NCBI RefSeq assembly: GCF_017643475.1
Contig: NZ_JAEPNI010000001.1
Coordinates: forward strand, 1,240,001-1,304,000
Source of the DNA: Maricaulis sp.
GTDB lineage: Bacteria; Pseudomonadota; Alphaproteobacteria; Caulobacterales; Maricaulaceae
Direction of reading: 5' to 3'
DNA: 64,000 nucleotides
Both the position numbers and the translations under genes were made by a program. Shown in pieces: positions 12,333 to 20,159 of this stretch. The notes below the pieces were generated by a model, which was not told the origin of the DNA, searched no databases, and was given only the letters and a program-made list of their open reading frames with translations. Position 1 is the stretch's first letter, and every line of letters begins with the position of its first letter.

Positions 12333-14170
12333 CAGGGCGTGGCACCGGCCAGTGGTTCGGTCGCCTTGAGCAGCCAGTCAGCGACTTCGCCCTCGACCAG
12401 CGGCAGGATACGGTTGCGCACCTCTGCGTGGTATTCGTCCATCCAGGCCAGCTCGGCCGGGGAGAGCAGGTGCAGGTCGATCAGGTCCTTGTGGATCGGA
12501 GCCATGGTCAGGGTTTCAAAACCCAGCATGTCCCGTTCGCCACCCGGAATGGCCTTGGCTGGCGAGACGACCTGGAGGTTCTCGACCCGGATGCCGTAGC
12601 CGTCTTCCTTGTAATAGCCCGGCTCGTTGGACACGATCATGCCCGGCTCCAGCGCGACGGCGCTAGGCGCCTTGGAGATGCGTTGCGGGCCCTCATGGAC
12701 GCTGAGGAAGGCGCCGACACCGTGTCCGGTGCCATGATCATAGTCGAAACCAGCTTCCCACAGGGGCAGGCGGGCCAGGGTGTCGAGCTGGGTGCCCGTC
12801 GTGCCAACCGGGAAACGGACCCGGGACAGGGCGATATGACCTTTTAGTACGCGTGTAAACTGAGTCCGCATTTCGGCGGTCGGCTGGCCGATCGGAACCG
12901 TGCGTGTGATGTCCGTCGTGCCATCCGGATACTGGCCGCCACTGTCGACCAGGTAGAGCGAGCCCGGAACAAGCATCAGATTGCTTTCCTTGGACACACG
13001 ATAGTGGGCGAAGGCGGCATTGCCCTGGGCGCCGGAAATGGTGTCGAAGGACAAGTCCCGCAGCTCGGGCAGTTCCATGCGGATCTCTTCCAGCTTGCGG
13101 GCTGCCTGGATCTCGTCGACTTCACCGGACTGGGCTTCGGTGTCCAGCCAGTGCAGGAATTTTGTGATGGCCGCTCCGTCACGAATATGGGCGTGGCGGG
13201 ACCCTTCCACCTCGGCCGCGTTCTTGGTCGCCTTGGGACGCATGACCGGGTCTTCCAGTTCCTGCACCGTCGCGCCGCCGGCATTTAGCTGGTCGTATAC
13301 CCAGGCCGACGCGGTGGAGGCATCCACCCGTACGGTCTTGCCCTGCATCTCCTGCAGGCCGGCTGCGAACTCGCTTTCCGGGCGGATGGCGATTTCATTT
13401 CCAAGATGGCTGCGGGTCTCGTCCGTCAGCTTTTTCGGTTCCACGAACAGGGTCGCAGTGCCGTCCTTGTTGATGATCGCAGCCGCCAGGGGCAGGGGCG
13501 CTCGGGAGACATCACCGCCACGGATATTGAACAGCCAGGCGATCGAGGGCGGTGCCGTGATCACGGCTGCATCGGCAGCGCCGCGCTCGATGGCGATGCC
13601 GATCCGGTGGCGCTTTGAGCTGTGTTCCTCACCCGCAAACTCCATCGGCTGCGGATTGATCTGCGCCATGGGCGCCGCAGGACGATCCGTCCATGCGGTG
13701 TCGATCGGATTGGTCTCGACGCTGACCAGTTCGACGCCGGCGCGGTGCGCGGACACCTTGAGCCGCTTCAGCGAAGCCGGGCTGTGCAGGCGGGCGTCAT
13801 AACCGATCTTTTCACCGGATTTGGCCTGGCTCTCGATCCAGCCGGAAAGGCCTTCCTCGACCAGGTCGCGATAGTCGAAGATATCCCCGTCCGCCTGCTG
13901 ACGAATCTGCAGGGTGTAACGGCCGTCCACAAAGACTGCTGCACGGTCCTTCATGACGATCGCAGCACCGGCGGAGCCGGAGAATCCGCTGATCCACAAC
14001 AGGCGCTCATTGCAGTCTGGCAGATACTCGTTGTCATACTCGTCCTCATGCGGGACGAGGAAGCCATCAAGGCCGAGGGCTTGCAATTCTGAGCGGAGTT
14101 TCGGGACGTTGTCGCGACCAAATTGCGGGCCGCCCTTCACGTCGAAAGTCTGGGAAATCATCTGGGTCAT
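12332..14170 (-). CDS. pepP: Xaa-Pro aminopeptidase, M24B family, three-domain form
   Basis: Metallopeptidase that removes N-terminal residues preceding proline. It has 612 aa, with two creatinase-like N-terminal domains (about 1-310) and a catalytic pita-bread domain (about 315-545). Metal ligands are visible in DSGGQYPDGTTDITR (two Asp), HGTGHGVGAFLSVHEGP (His) and the two Glu of SNEPGYYKEDGYGIRVEN. A C-terminal extension (LSPAELAWMDEYHAEVR) is typical of the long, eukaryote-like APP1 form. No signal peptide is seen, so it is probably cytoplasmic. It heads a minus-strand unit with the two lipoproteins. Confidence 0.93.
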   Translation of the reverse strand: MTQMISQTFDVKGGPQFGRDNVPKLRSELQALGLDGFLVPHEDEYDNEYLPDCNERLLWISGFSGSAGAAIVMKDRAAVFVDGRYTLQIRQQADGDIFDYRDLVEEGLSGWIESQAKSGEKIGYDARLHSPASLKRLKVSAHRAGVELVSVETNPIDTAWTDRPAAPMAQINPQPMEFAGEEHSSKRHRIGIAIERGAADAAVITAPPSIAWLFNIRGGDVSRAPLPLAAAIINKDGTATLFVEPKKLTDETRSHLGNEIAIRPESEFAAGLQEMQGKTVRVDASTASAWVYDQLNAGGATVQELEDPVMRPKATKNAAEVEGSRHAHIRDGAAITKFLHWLDTEAQSGEVDEIQAARKLEEIRMELPELRDLSFDTISGAQGNAAFAHYRVSKESNLMLVPGSLYLVDSGGQYPDGTTDITRTVPIGQPTAEMRTQFTRVLKGHIALSRVRFPVGTTGTQLDTLARLPLWEAGFDYDHGTGHGVGAFLSVHEGPQRISKAPSAVALEPGMIVSNEPGYYKEDGYGIRVENLQVVSPAKAIPGGERDMLGFETLTMAPIHKDLIDLHLLSPAELAWMDEYHAEVRNRILPLVEGEVADWLLKATEPLAGATP

Positions 14171-14312
14171 GAGCGGACACTAGGCCTGCTCCGTGACGGT
14201 TTCAATCTGTGCGCCACAGCGCCTTGCGAAAGCGCATTGCGGACTTGCCAAACTGGCTCTCCCGCTTTGTTGCGAAAAGGCGCAAGAGGCCCGGTGACAG
14301 ATGGAGATGCCA

Positions 14313-14471
14313 ATGTACCCGATGGATGACTTCCTGCGCCTGAATTCCGGTGACAGCCTCAACCGCGCGCTTGACCGCAACCGTCAGCGTGCGGGCATTC
14401 GTGTGCGCCAGCGCACGACCGATGTGGATGCCTTCCTGTCGGCCTGTGGCGTCAAGGGCAAGCGCAAGTAA
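14313..14471 (+). CDS. small hypothetical protein, 52 aa
   Basis: The frame opens with several ATGs. The one at 14313 has GGAG at 14303-14306 at good spacing, giving a protein starting MYPMDDFLRLN and ending VKGKRK. It is basic and Arg-rich in the middle (NRQRAGIRVRQR) with no membrane segment. Codon third positions are mostly G/C, as in neighbouring genes. It ends one base before the convergent yceI stop. I do not recognise it. It could be chance, but the ribosome-binding site and codon use support it. Confidence 0.5.
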   Translation: MYPMDDFLRLNSGDSLNRALDRNRQRAGIRVRQRTTDVDAFLSACGVKGKRK

Positions 14472-15047
14472 TTACTCGGCCAGATGCCCAAGCGCTTCGA
14501 TGCGGATGGTGACCGTGTCGCCGATCAGTGCTGCGGCTGTCGTGTTGCCGAAGTCTGAGCGATTGAGGCTGGCACGCATCGAGAAACCGGCACCTTCCCG
14601 GCCTCCCACGGACGGGTCTGGGCCGATCCGGTTGAGATCAACCTCGAACGTGACCGGCTGTGTCACGCCTAGCAGGGTGAAATCGCCTGTCACGCGAGCG
14701 CTGTCCTCATCAATCAACTCGATTGCAGTCGAGGTGAAACGGATTTCCGGGTGCTGAGCCGTATTGAGAAAGCCGGGCCCGTTGACCGCCTGATCGCGTG
14801 AGGCGAGACCGGTCCAAACGGTCGGTGTGTTGACACTCGCGGTGACGCGGCTGTTTTCCGGATGGTCCATATCCAGAACGATCTCGCCGGAACTGTCCGG
14901 AAACACGCCGACCGTCGCGGCATAGCCGAAACGCTCGACCTCGAAGACGATATGGGTATGCCCCGGGTCGATGATGTAGGTGCGCTCTTCAGCAAGGGTG
15001 GGGGCGGCCAGGAACAGCGCACCCAGGGTCGTGATCAGTGACTTCAT
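14472..15047 (-). CDS. YceI-family periplasmic protein
   Basis: Secreted lipocalin-like protein of the YceI family. Members of this fold bind isoprenoid or similar amphiphiles. From the ATG at 15047 (GGGAGG ribosome-binding site at 15053-15058) it is 191 aa, with a signal peptide ending near PTLAEE. Family hallmarks are YIIDPGHTHIVFEVERFGY at the N-terminus, the HPEIRFTST strand and the DFTLLGVTQPVTFEV strand. It is monocistronic by spacing. Its exact ligand is not evident. Confidence 0.92.
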   Translation of the reverse strand: MKSLITTLGALFLAAPTLAEERTYIIDPGHTHIVFEVERFGYAATVGVFPDSSGEIVLDMDHPENSRVTASVNTPTVWTGLASRDQAVNGPGFLNTAQHPEIRFTSTAIELIDEDSARVTGDFTLLGVTQPVTFEVDLNRIGPDPSVGGREGAGFSMRASLNRSDFGNTTAAALIGDTVTIRIEALGHLAE

Positions 15048-15156
15048 CATGTCCTCCCAGCGATTTGGGAATGAAATCACCGTGGGTGCGCACGCTCAAC
15101 GCACGACCGGGCACAATTCGTTGAGCATTCCGACAAAACGGTAAGGTTGGCCGGTG

Positions 15157-15891
15157 TCAGCCGTCTTCGGCTTCACCGTTTTCCTCGTCACACGTCCGGG
15201 CCAGGCGGTCCTCGGTCCAGGCCTCGACCATCAGGGGTAGACCCAGAGCCTCCCGGCGTTCGTCGAGCGTGACCTGCTCTTCGATACTGCCCGGATTGAC
15301 CCGACCATTGAGACAGGTTTCGGCCGTGCCGAACAATTGCGGCTGGCCGGTCATGACCCGCCAGTTATCCGCGCGCCGTGCGTATTCCGGGCCGTCGATC
15401 AGGCCCATCATGGCCACGCCTTCTAGCGCCGCGACAATGGTGCCTTCCGCGGTCTCGTCCCGCTCGGCCCAGTTAAGGATCTGCTGTCCCATCCGGGTCT
15501 GCTCCGCATAGAGGATGGGGAAAAACTCCGGGTCGAGTTGTGCCACTGCCCAGGCCGTGTTGGCGCCTTCCACCTCCCGGATCGTGTCGGCGGTTTCGCG
15601 CAGGATTGCCCCGTGCGCACCTTCATCCAGATCGTTGCGCGCGATGACTGGAAGCAGCTGTTCGGCCAGAAAGCGTTCGCGGGCCCGGCGCGCGCCCAGT
15701 TCTCCAGCCAGATTACCATACGCGGCCCAGGCGCCATCAATCTGTGCGATCAGGCTGGCGGCATCGGTCGGTGGAGGTGGCGGTAGGTCTTCCTCGGCGC
15801 CGACGAGCGCGTCCTCGATCGCGGTTTCCTGGGCGTCAGGCTGGGCCTGGTCCTGCAGGGAAAGGCTCAGGGCGAGGGCGGCGAGAAACAT
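15157..15891 (-). CDS. secreted hypothetical protein, possible DUF6624-like
   Basis: A 244-aa protein with an N-terminal hydrophobic signal (MFLAALALSLSL), then an acidic stretch with a five-proline run (EEDLPPPPP), then a mostly helical domain. The late part, WRVMTGQPQLFGTAETC followed by LDERREALGLP, resembles the DUF6624 pattern (G-Q-x-x-x-G-T, a Cys, then a D/N-x-x-R-x-x-x-G-L ending). That match is from memory and moderate. The short leader may make it periplasmic. Function is unknown. Confidence 0.75.
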   Translation of the reverse strand: MFLAALALSLSLQDQAQPDAQETAIEDALVGAEEDLPPPPPTDAASLIAQIDGAWAAYGNLAGELGARRARERFLAEQLLPVIARNDLDEGAHGAILRETADTIREVEGANTAWAVAQLDPEFFPILYAEQTRMGQQILNWAERDETAEGTIVAALEGVAMMGLIDGPEYARRADNWRVMTGQPQLFGTAETCLNGRVNPGSIEEQVTLDERREALGLPLMVEAWTEDRLARTCDEENGEAEDG

Positions 15892-15924
15892 GCGTACGGC
15901 TCCGGTTCGGGATTTCGCTGCAGT

Positions 15925-16467
15925 TTAACCGGGTTCGTGGCCAGCGGAAGAGGGGCGTCCCGATAGCCAGGCCAGATGCCAGAGCGCGGGTACAAGAATG
16001 GTGACGTTGATCAACTGGACCGCATCGCTTCCGATGGGCGGAGTTGCAAGGATTAAGCTGCCGAGGAGGAAGGTACAGTTGACCCCGAAGTACGCGAAAT
16101 GGGGCGCGCTCTGAAACAGAGACAGGCCGGCATCTCTCGCTCGCCGGACGGCCCAGAAGGGGAGCCAACTCTGACCCAGGAGCAGAATGATGCCCCAGCC
16201 TATCAATGAAAGGCGTCCTTGGAGTTGAGTCATGAATTCGGTATCGCGAATGGCCGCAGGCAATGCCTGCCCAGCGAGCAGTTGAATGACCGGGCTAAAC
16301 ACGACGGAAGTCGCGGCGCCAATGATCCAGATGCTGAAGAAGCGAGACCCGAACGTTCCCATGGCACTCGCTTCACCCTCCTCAGGGTAGTTCAATTTCA
16401 TGGGCTTGGAGTAGCCGTGAAACGAATACGCCCTGCGCGGTGGAAACGGGTTGATCCAGTTTGGCAT
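15925..16467 (-). CDS. hypothetical membrane protein, DUF805-like layout
   Basis: About 180 aa from the ATG at 16467. The reading frame extends 11 codons further upstream without a better start. After a cytoplasmic N-terminus of about 40 residues there are four predicted membrane helices: FFSIWIIGAATSVVFSP, GWGIILLLGQSWLPFWAV, CTFLLGSLILATPP and the last VTILVPALWHLAWL. A charged RRARDAGLS loop after helix 2 is reminiscent of DUF805-type proteins, but I cannot assign a family firmly. Function is unknown. Confidence 0.7.
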   Translation of the reverse strand: MPNWINPFPPRRAYSFHGYSKPMKLNYPEEGEASAMGTFGSRFFSIWIIGAATSVVFSPVIQLLAGQALPAAIRDTEFMTQLQGRLSLIGWGIILLLGQSWLPFWAVRRARDAGLSLFQSAPHFAYFGVNCTFLLGSLILATPPIGSDAVQLINVTILVPALWHLAWLSGRPSSAGHEPG

Positions 16468-16497
16468 TCCGCACTCATAGCGTGCAGTCAGGCAAAA

Positions 16498-16540
16498 CAA
16501 AAGCGGAAGAGCCGTGAAGCTCTTCCGCTTTTTGTTTAGC
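16498..16540 (-). terminator. intrinsic terminator, U-tract on both sides
   Basis: A perfect 12-bp stem, AAGCGGAAGAGC (16501-16512) with GCTCTTCCGCTT (16519-16530) and a 6-nt loop, is flanked by A-rich sequence on the left and T-rich on the right, so both strands give a U-tract. On the minus strand it ends the transcript of the 33-aa membrane protein gene and shields the gene at 15925-16467. Confidence 0.8.
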
Positions 16541-16557
16541 TTGTGAAGCTCTGCTTC

Positions 16558-16603
16558 GGGGCCGGGAGGCGATCCGGCCCCAAACCCCTGGGCTGACAGG
16601 GGT
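16558..16603 (-). other. two further tandem hairpins in the 3' UTR of the small membrane protein gene
   Basis: Stem GGGGCCGG (16558-16565) pairs with CCGGCCCC (16574-16581). Next to it ACCCCTG (16584-16590) pairs with CAGGGGT (16597-16603). With the terminator at 16498-16540 this makes three stable hairpins in about 105 bases directly after the 33-aa gene. That is more structure than a simple 3' end needs and may be a processed small RNA. Confidence 0.5.
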
Positions 16604-16618
16604 AGCAGCGCTTCAGGC

Positions 16619-16720
16619 TTAGGCGAAGGTGCTGCCCAGCGCGACCGTCATGGCGCCGAAGACGCCTGCGACGAACAGGACATTGATCACCGTAGCCAAG
16701 GTTTGCGTAACGCGGTCCAT
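16619..16720 (-). CDS. small single-pass membrane protein, 33 aa
   Basis: A 33-codon frame with ATG at 16720 and TAA at 16619. A good AAAGGAC ribosome-binding site lies six bases upstream of the start. The product is MDRVTQTLATVINVLFVAG followed by VFGAMTVALGSTFA: a short polar head and one hydrophobic helix of about 22 residues. Codon use matches the neighbourhood. The strong ribosome-binding site, the dedicated terminator and the structured 3' UTR argue that it is expressed. I do not recognise a family. Confidence 0.65.
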   Translation of the reverse strand: MDRVTQTLATVINVLFVAGVFGAMTVALGSTFA

Positions 16721-16825
16721 TTGACTGTCCTTTCGGTTTTCTATGCTCGCGGTCCCTCCCGCGATGCCTCAGGGTAAATAATGGGTTACGACAGAAACTG
16801 AAGAGACGTTTCGCGAACGCACAAT

Positions 16826-16837
16826 TGCATATATGCA
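16826..16837. promoter_or_regulatory. 12-bp palindrome in a divergent intergenic region
   Basis: TGCATATATGCA is a perfect palindrome between the 33-aa gene (-) and crcB (+). A direct repeat ATGTTTCGCA/ATGTTTCGTA follows at about 16875-16894. Either could be an operator. No factor can be named. Confidence 0.25.
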
Positions 16838-16965
16838 TGGATTAAACGAAAGTACATGAAATTACGGATTGGTCATGTTTCGCAATGTTTCGTAATGCCG
16901 ATGTGAGGACCACCGCCGATACGTGTCAGCTTGCCAATCCGCGCCCGGAGGCCTAACCAGCCGGG

Positions 16966-17349
16966 ATGATGAATATCCTGCTGATCGGTGCCGGTGGCGC
17001 CTTGGGCGCCATTTCACGGCATTACGTAGGGCAGCTTGCCCTGCGTACAATGGGCGGCGGCCAGCCCTGGGGCACGCTTTCGGTCAATATTGCTGGCGGA
17101 TTGCTGATGGGTTTGCTGGTTGGATGGCTGGCGGCGAGCGAGCGCGCTGACGACACGTCCATCCGTTTCCTGGCTGCCGTCGGCTTTCTTGGCGGCTTTA
17201 CCACTTTCTCGGCTTTCTCGCTGGAGATGGTGCGCATGCTGGAAACGCGTGCCTGGATGAACGCTTTCGCCTATGCAGCCGGTTCGGTCATTCTGTCAGT
17301 TGGCGCAGTGATGGTCGGTTTGATGATTATGAGGAAAGTCTGGGCATGA
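16966..17349 (+). CDS. crcB: fluoride channel CrcB/Fluc
   Basis: Small inner-membrane channel that exports fluoride as a dimer. It has 127 aa and four transmembrane helices. Family motifs are GGALGAISRHYVG at the N-terminus, GTLSVNIAGGLLMG (conserved Asn) and GFLGGFTTFSAFSLEM (Phe-box and TTFS sodium-site segment). A GGAGG at 16947-16951 lies rather far from the ATG and is partly inside a CCCGG/CCGGG inverted repeat that ends at the start codon. I could not fit a fluoride riboswitch upstream. The stop overlaps the next gene as ATGA. Confidence 0.93.
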   Translation: MMNILLIGAGGALGAISRHYVGQLALRTMGGGQPWGTLSVNIAGGLLMGLLVGWLAASERADDTSIRFLAAVGFLGGFTTFSAFSLEMVRMLETRAWMNAFAYAAGSVILSVGAVMVGLMIMRKVWA

Positions 17350-18338
17350 GCCGGGTACAGAAAATTACCGTCGAGAAGGGTGAGGAGGACAGCCGTCTGG
17401 ACCGCTGGTTCAAGCGTCGTTTTCCGCACATCACCCAGGGCCAGGTCCAGAAACTCTGCCGCAAGGGCGAGATCCGTGTTGATGGCGGCCGGGTAAAGCC
17501 GGACAGTCGGGTCAGCGCAGGCATGGAAGTGCGCGTGCCGCCACTTCCCGACGCCAAGGAAATGCGGGCCAAGAACACGCTCAGCGATCGCGATATCGAA
17601 TACGTCAAATCCCTGGTGATCTACGAGGATGACGACGTCATCGCCTTCAACAAGCCCTCTGGCCTCGCCGTGCAGGGCGGTTCCAAGACGACACGTCATC
17701 TCGACGGCCTGCTGGATGCGTTCGGCGAGGGCCTGCAGCGACCGCGTCTGGTCCACCGCCTGGACAAAGACACCTCCGGCGTTCTGGTCGTGGGCAAGTC
17801 CCCGGCCGCCACGGCGCGCCTGGCCAAGGCTTTCCAGTCCCACAAGACGAAAAAAACCTACTGGGCGATTGCCATTGGCGTTCCCAAACCGCGCCTGGGC
17901 GAGGTGAAAGGCTTCATGAAGAAAACTGCCGGTGCGGGTGGTGATCCGGACAGGGAGGTGATGACCGCTGCCCGTCATGGTGATGAAGGCGCGCATCACG
18001 CGCTTAGCCGTTACACGGTCGTGGCCGATGCCGGCCAGAAGGCCAGCTGGGTTGCCCTGCGCCCGGTAACCGGCCGGACCCACCAGCTGCGTGTGCACCT
18101 CCAGGCGATGGGCACCTCAGTGCTCGGCGACAAGAAATACCCGTGTCACCGTCCGGCTCCGGAAGATCTCGACCAGAAACTCTGCCTGCATGCCCGTCGC
18201 CTTGAGCTCCCGCGGGCCAACGGCAAACCGCTCGTCATCGAGGCCCCGCTGCCCAGACACATGAACCGGATTTTCGGCATGCTTGGTTTTGACCTGCGCG
18301 ATGCCGACGAAGAGATGATCGAGGAACAGCTGGCTTAG
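17346..18338 (+). CDS. rluC: RluA-family 23S rRNA pseudouridine synthase (RluC-like)
   Basis: Converts uridines in 23S rRNA to pseudouridine. It has 330 aa. An S4 RNA-binding domain (about 15-75, SRLDRWFKRRFPHITQGQ) precedes the catalytic domain. The catalytic Asp is D140 in LVHRLDKDTSGVLV, and the GRTHQLRVH and KLCLHARRL motifs follow. S4 plus RluA fits RluC/RluD. RluC is the usual call for alphaproteobacterial proteins of this type but is not proven here. It is translationally coupled to crcB, and its stop overlaps the convergent DUF1244 stop by 4 bases. Confidence 0.9.
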   Translation: MSRVQKITVEKGEEDSRLDRWFKRRFPHITQGQVQKLCRKGEIRVDGGRVKPDSRVSAGMEVRVPPLPDAKEMRAKNTLSDRDIEYVKSLVIYEDDDVIAFNKPSGLAVQGGSKTTRHLDGLLDAFGEGLQRPRLVHRLDKDTSGVLVVGKSPAATARLAKAFQSHKTKKTYWAIAIGVPKPRLGEVKGFMKKTAGAGGDPDREVMTAARHGDEGAHHALSRYTVVADAGQKASWVALRPVTGRTHQLRVHLQAMGTSVLGDKKYPCHRPAPEDLDQKLCLHARRLELPRANGKPLVIEAPLPRHMNRIFGMLGFDLRDADEEMIEEQLA

Positions 18339-18652
18339 CCCTTCCCCTTCGCCGCCATGCGGGCCTTGAATGCCGCCATCTGTTCGTCGGTGGCCGGGCG
18401 TTGGTGCTCTGATTTCCACTGGGTGTAGGGCATGCCATAGACACGTTCGCGTCCGTCTTCCCTGCCGAGCTCCAGTCCCTCGGCCTGCGCGGCCTCGGTC
18501 CACCAGTCGCCCAGGCAGTTGCGGCAGAAATCGGCGAGGATCATCAGGTCGATATTCTGGACATCCTTGTTGGCGTCGAGATGGGTCAGCAGGCGGCGGA
18601 AGGCGGCGGCGTCCAGGCGGTCGCGCTGGTCATCGGTGAGCTGGTCGAGCAT
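18335..18652 (-). CDS. DUF1244 family protein
   Basis: A 105-aa cytoplasmic protein. The DUF1244 core is clear: AAFRRLLTHLDAN, KDVQNIDLMILADFCRNCL, then VYGMPYTQWKSEHQ. The family is widespread in Alpha- and Gammaproteobacteria and has no established function that I can state with confidence. The conserved FCRNC cysteine pair could bind a metal (inference). It shares a 4-base convergent overlap with the pseudouridine synthase gene. Confidence 0.92.
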   Translation of the reverse strand: MLDQLTDDQRDRLDAAAFRRLLTHLDANKDVQNIDLMILADFCRNCLGDWWTEAAQAEGLELGREDGRERVYGMPYTQWKSEHQRPATDEQMAAFKARMAAKGKG

Positions 18653-18723
18653 GGCAGTCCTTCAGGGCTTGTCTTGCGGCGCGAGCGCGCCTAGTCAGCG
18701 GGCGAAACCAAGAGGTAATTCGC

Positions 18724-19419
18724 ATGACGTCTCAGCTCAAGCTCGCCATCTGGGATATTGACGGCACCATTATCGACAGTCGCAAGATTATCCAGCGGGC
18801 CATGAACAGCGCCTTCGAGCGCGCAGGGCTTGGCGGGATTGATTATGATCGCACGCGAACCATTGTCGGCCTGGAACTGACCGAGGCGGTGCTGAAGCTG
18901 GCGCCGGTGGATTATCCGGCCGAGCGCATCCCGCAGCTGGCGACCTTCTACAAGGAGGCCTTTGTGGAACAGCGTCAGGAACCCGGTTTCGAGGAGCCGC
19001 TTTATGACGGTGCGCTGGAGACGATCGAGCGGCTGGCCGATGCAGGCTGGTTGCTGGGCGTGGCGACAGGCAAGGCCCGTCGTGGTCTGGATATCGTCTT
19101 CGGACATCATGATCTGCACAAATACTTCCAGACATTCCAGACGGTTGATGGCGGTCCGGGCAAGCCGCATCCGCGCATGATTCTGGATGCCATGGGCGAG
19201 ACCGGCACGGATCCGCACCAGGCCGTGATGATCGGTGATACAATGTTCGACATGCAGATGGGGCGGAATGCCGACGTGCACACTCTGGGCGTCAGCTGGG
19301 GATTTCACACGGTGGACGAGGTCCGCGATGGCGGGGCGCATGAGGTTCATCACACATTCGACACGCTGAACACGGCACTGGACCAGTTCGCCCTTCGTGT
19401 GGAAGAGAGCGCGGCATGA
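18724..19419 (+). CDS. HAD-superfamily hydrolase, phosphoglycolate phosphatase-like
   Basis: A 231-aa HAD subfamily IA phosphatase. The nucleophile motif IWDIDGTIIDS carries D11 and D13. Motif II is GVATGKARRG, motif III is the Lys in GGPGKPHP, and motif IV is VMIGDTMFDMQMGRNA. A helical cap lies between motifs I and II. The substrate cannot be read from sequence: Gph-like 2-phosphoglycolate or another small phosphate ester. It is co-directional with the ATP12 gene and overlaps it by 4 bases. Confidence 0.9.
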   Translation: MTSQLKLAIWDIDGTIIDSRKIIQRAMNSAFERAGLGGIDYDRTRTIVGLELTEAVLKLAPVDYPAERIPQLATFYKEAFVEQRQEPGFEEPLYDGALETIERLADAGWLLGVATGKARRGLDIVFGHHDLHKYFQTFQTVDGGPGKPHPRMILDAMGETGTDPHQAVMIGDTMFDMQMGRNADVHTLGVSWGFHTVDEVRDGGAHEVHHTFDTLNTALDQFALRVEESAA

Positions 19420-20159
19420 CAGAGAACTACGAAACCAAGCCCGGCGTCCGCATCCCCAGCCAGCAGGACAACCTGCCCAAGCGCTTTTACGAGAGCGTGA
19501 CGGTCGAGGCGGTGGATGATGCCTTTGAGGTGCGTCTTGATGGCCGTGGTGTGAAAACGCCGGGCCGCAACGCTGCGATCCTGCCGACGCAGGCGTTGGC
19601 CAAGGCGCTGGCCGAGGAATGGGCCGCGCAGGGCGAGCGTATCGATCCGATGAGCATGCCGATGACCCGGCTGAGCTATGTCACTCTGGATCGCCTGGAC
19701 ATTCCGGCCACGGTTGCCGAAATCACCAAATACGCCTCCACCGACCTTTTGTGTTTCCGTGCGCCGGAGCCGGATGATCTCGTCGCCGCACAGGCGGCGG
19801 CCTGGGATCCCTTGCTCAGCTGGGCCGAGGAGGCGCTCGGCGCACACCTGGTGCCCGCGACCGGTGTTTTGCCGATCGACCAGGACCCGGTCGCCCTGAC
19901 CCTGATTCATAATCGCGCCGGCGAGCTGGACCGCTGGCGACTGACAGCCCTGGCCCAGGCGACGGCCCTGACCGGATCAGCAGTGCTGGGTTTTGCGCTG
20001 CTGGAAAAGCGCATCAGCGGTGAGCAGGCCTTTGCCCTGTCCACGCTGGACGAGCACTACCAGGCCAGCCATTGGGGCGAGGATGCCGAGGCGAAGGAAC
20101 GCCTAGACAATCTCAAGATCGAGATTTTGGCGGTCGAGCGTCTGCTGGACGCGCTCTAG
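19416..20159 (+). CDS. ATP12 chaperone family protein (F1-ATPase assembly)
   Basis: A 247-aa homologue of the mitochondrial ATP12 chaperone, which assists assembly of F1-ATPase alpha subunits. It is common in Alphaproteobacteria. Diagnostic segments are PKRFYESVTVE at the N-terminus, LDGRGVKTPGRN, LAEEWAAQGERIDP and the STDLLCFRA segment after EITKYA. It is coupled to the HAD gene upstream (ATGA-type overlap). The stop overlaps the convergent acyltransferase stop in a shared CTAG. Confidence 0.93.
   Translation: MTENYETKPGVRIPSQQDNLPKRFYESVTVEAVDDAFEVRLDGRGVKTPGRNAAILPTQALAKALAEEWAAQGERIDPMSMPMTRLSYVTLDRLDIPATVAEITKYASTDLLCFRAPEPDDLVAAQAAAWDPLLSWAEEALGAHLVPATGVLPIDQDPVALTLIHNRAGELDRWRLTALAQATALTGSAVLGFALLEKRISGEQAFALSTLDEHYQASHWGEDAEAKERLDNLKIEILAVERLLDAL

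Noticed and set aside
16536-16838. 100-codon minus-strand frame over the hairpin region
   Set aside because: It overlaps the better-supported 33-aa gene in another frame, runs through three stable hairpins and has no ribosome-binding site or family features.
16858-16965. Fluoride riboswitch upstream of crcB
   Set aside because: I could not place the conserved GGCGAUG/CUGCC/GGCUGAUGG elements; only a small inverted repeat is present.
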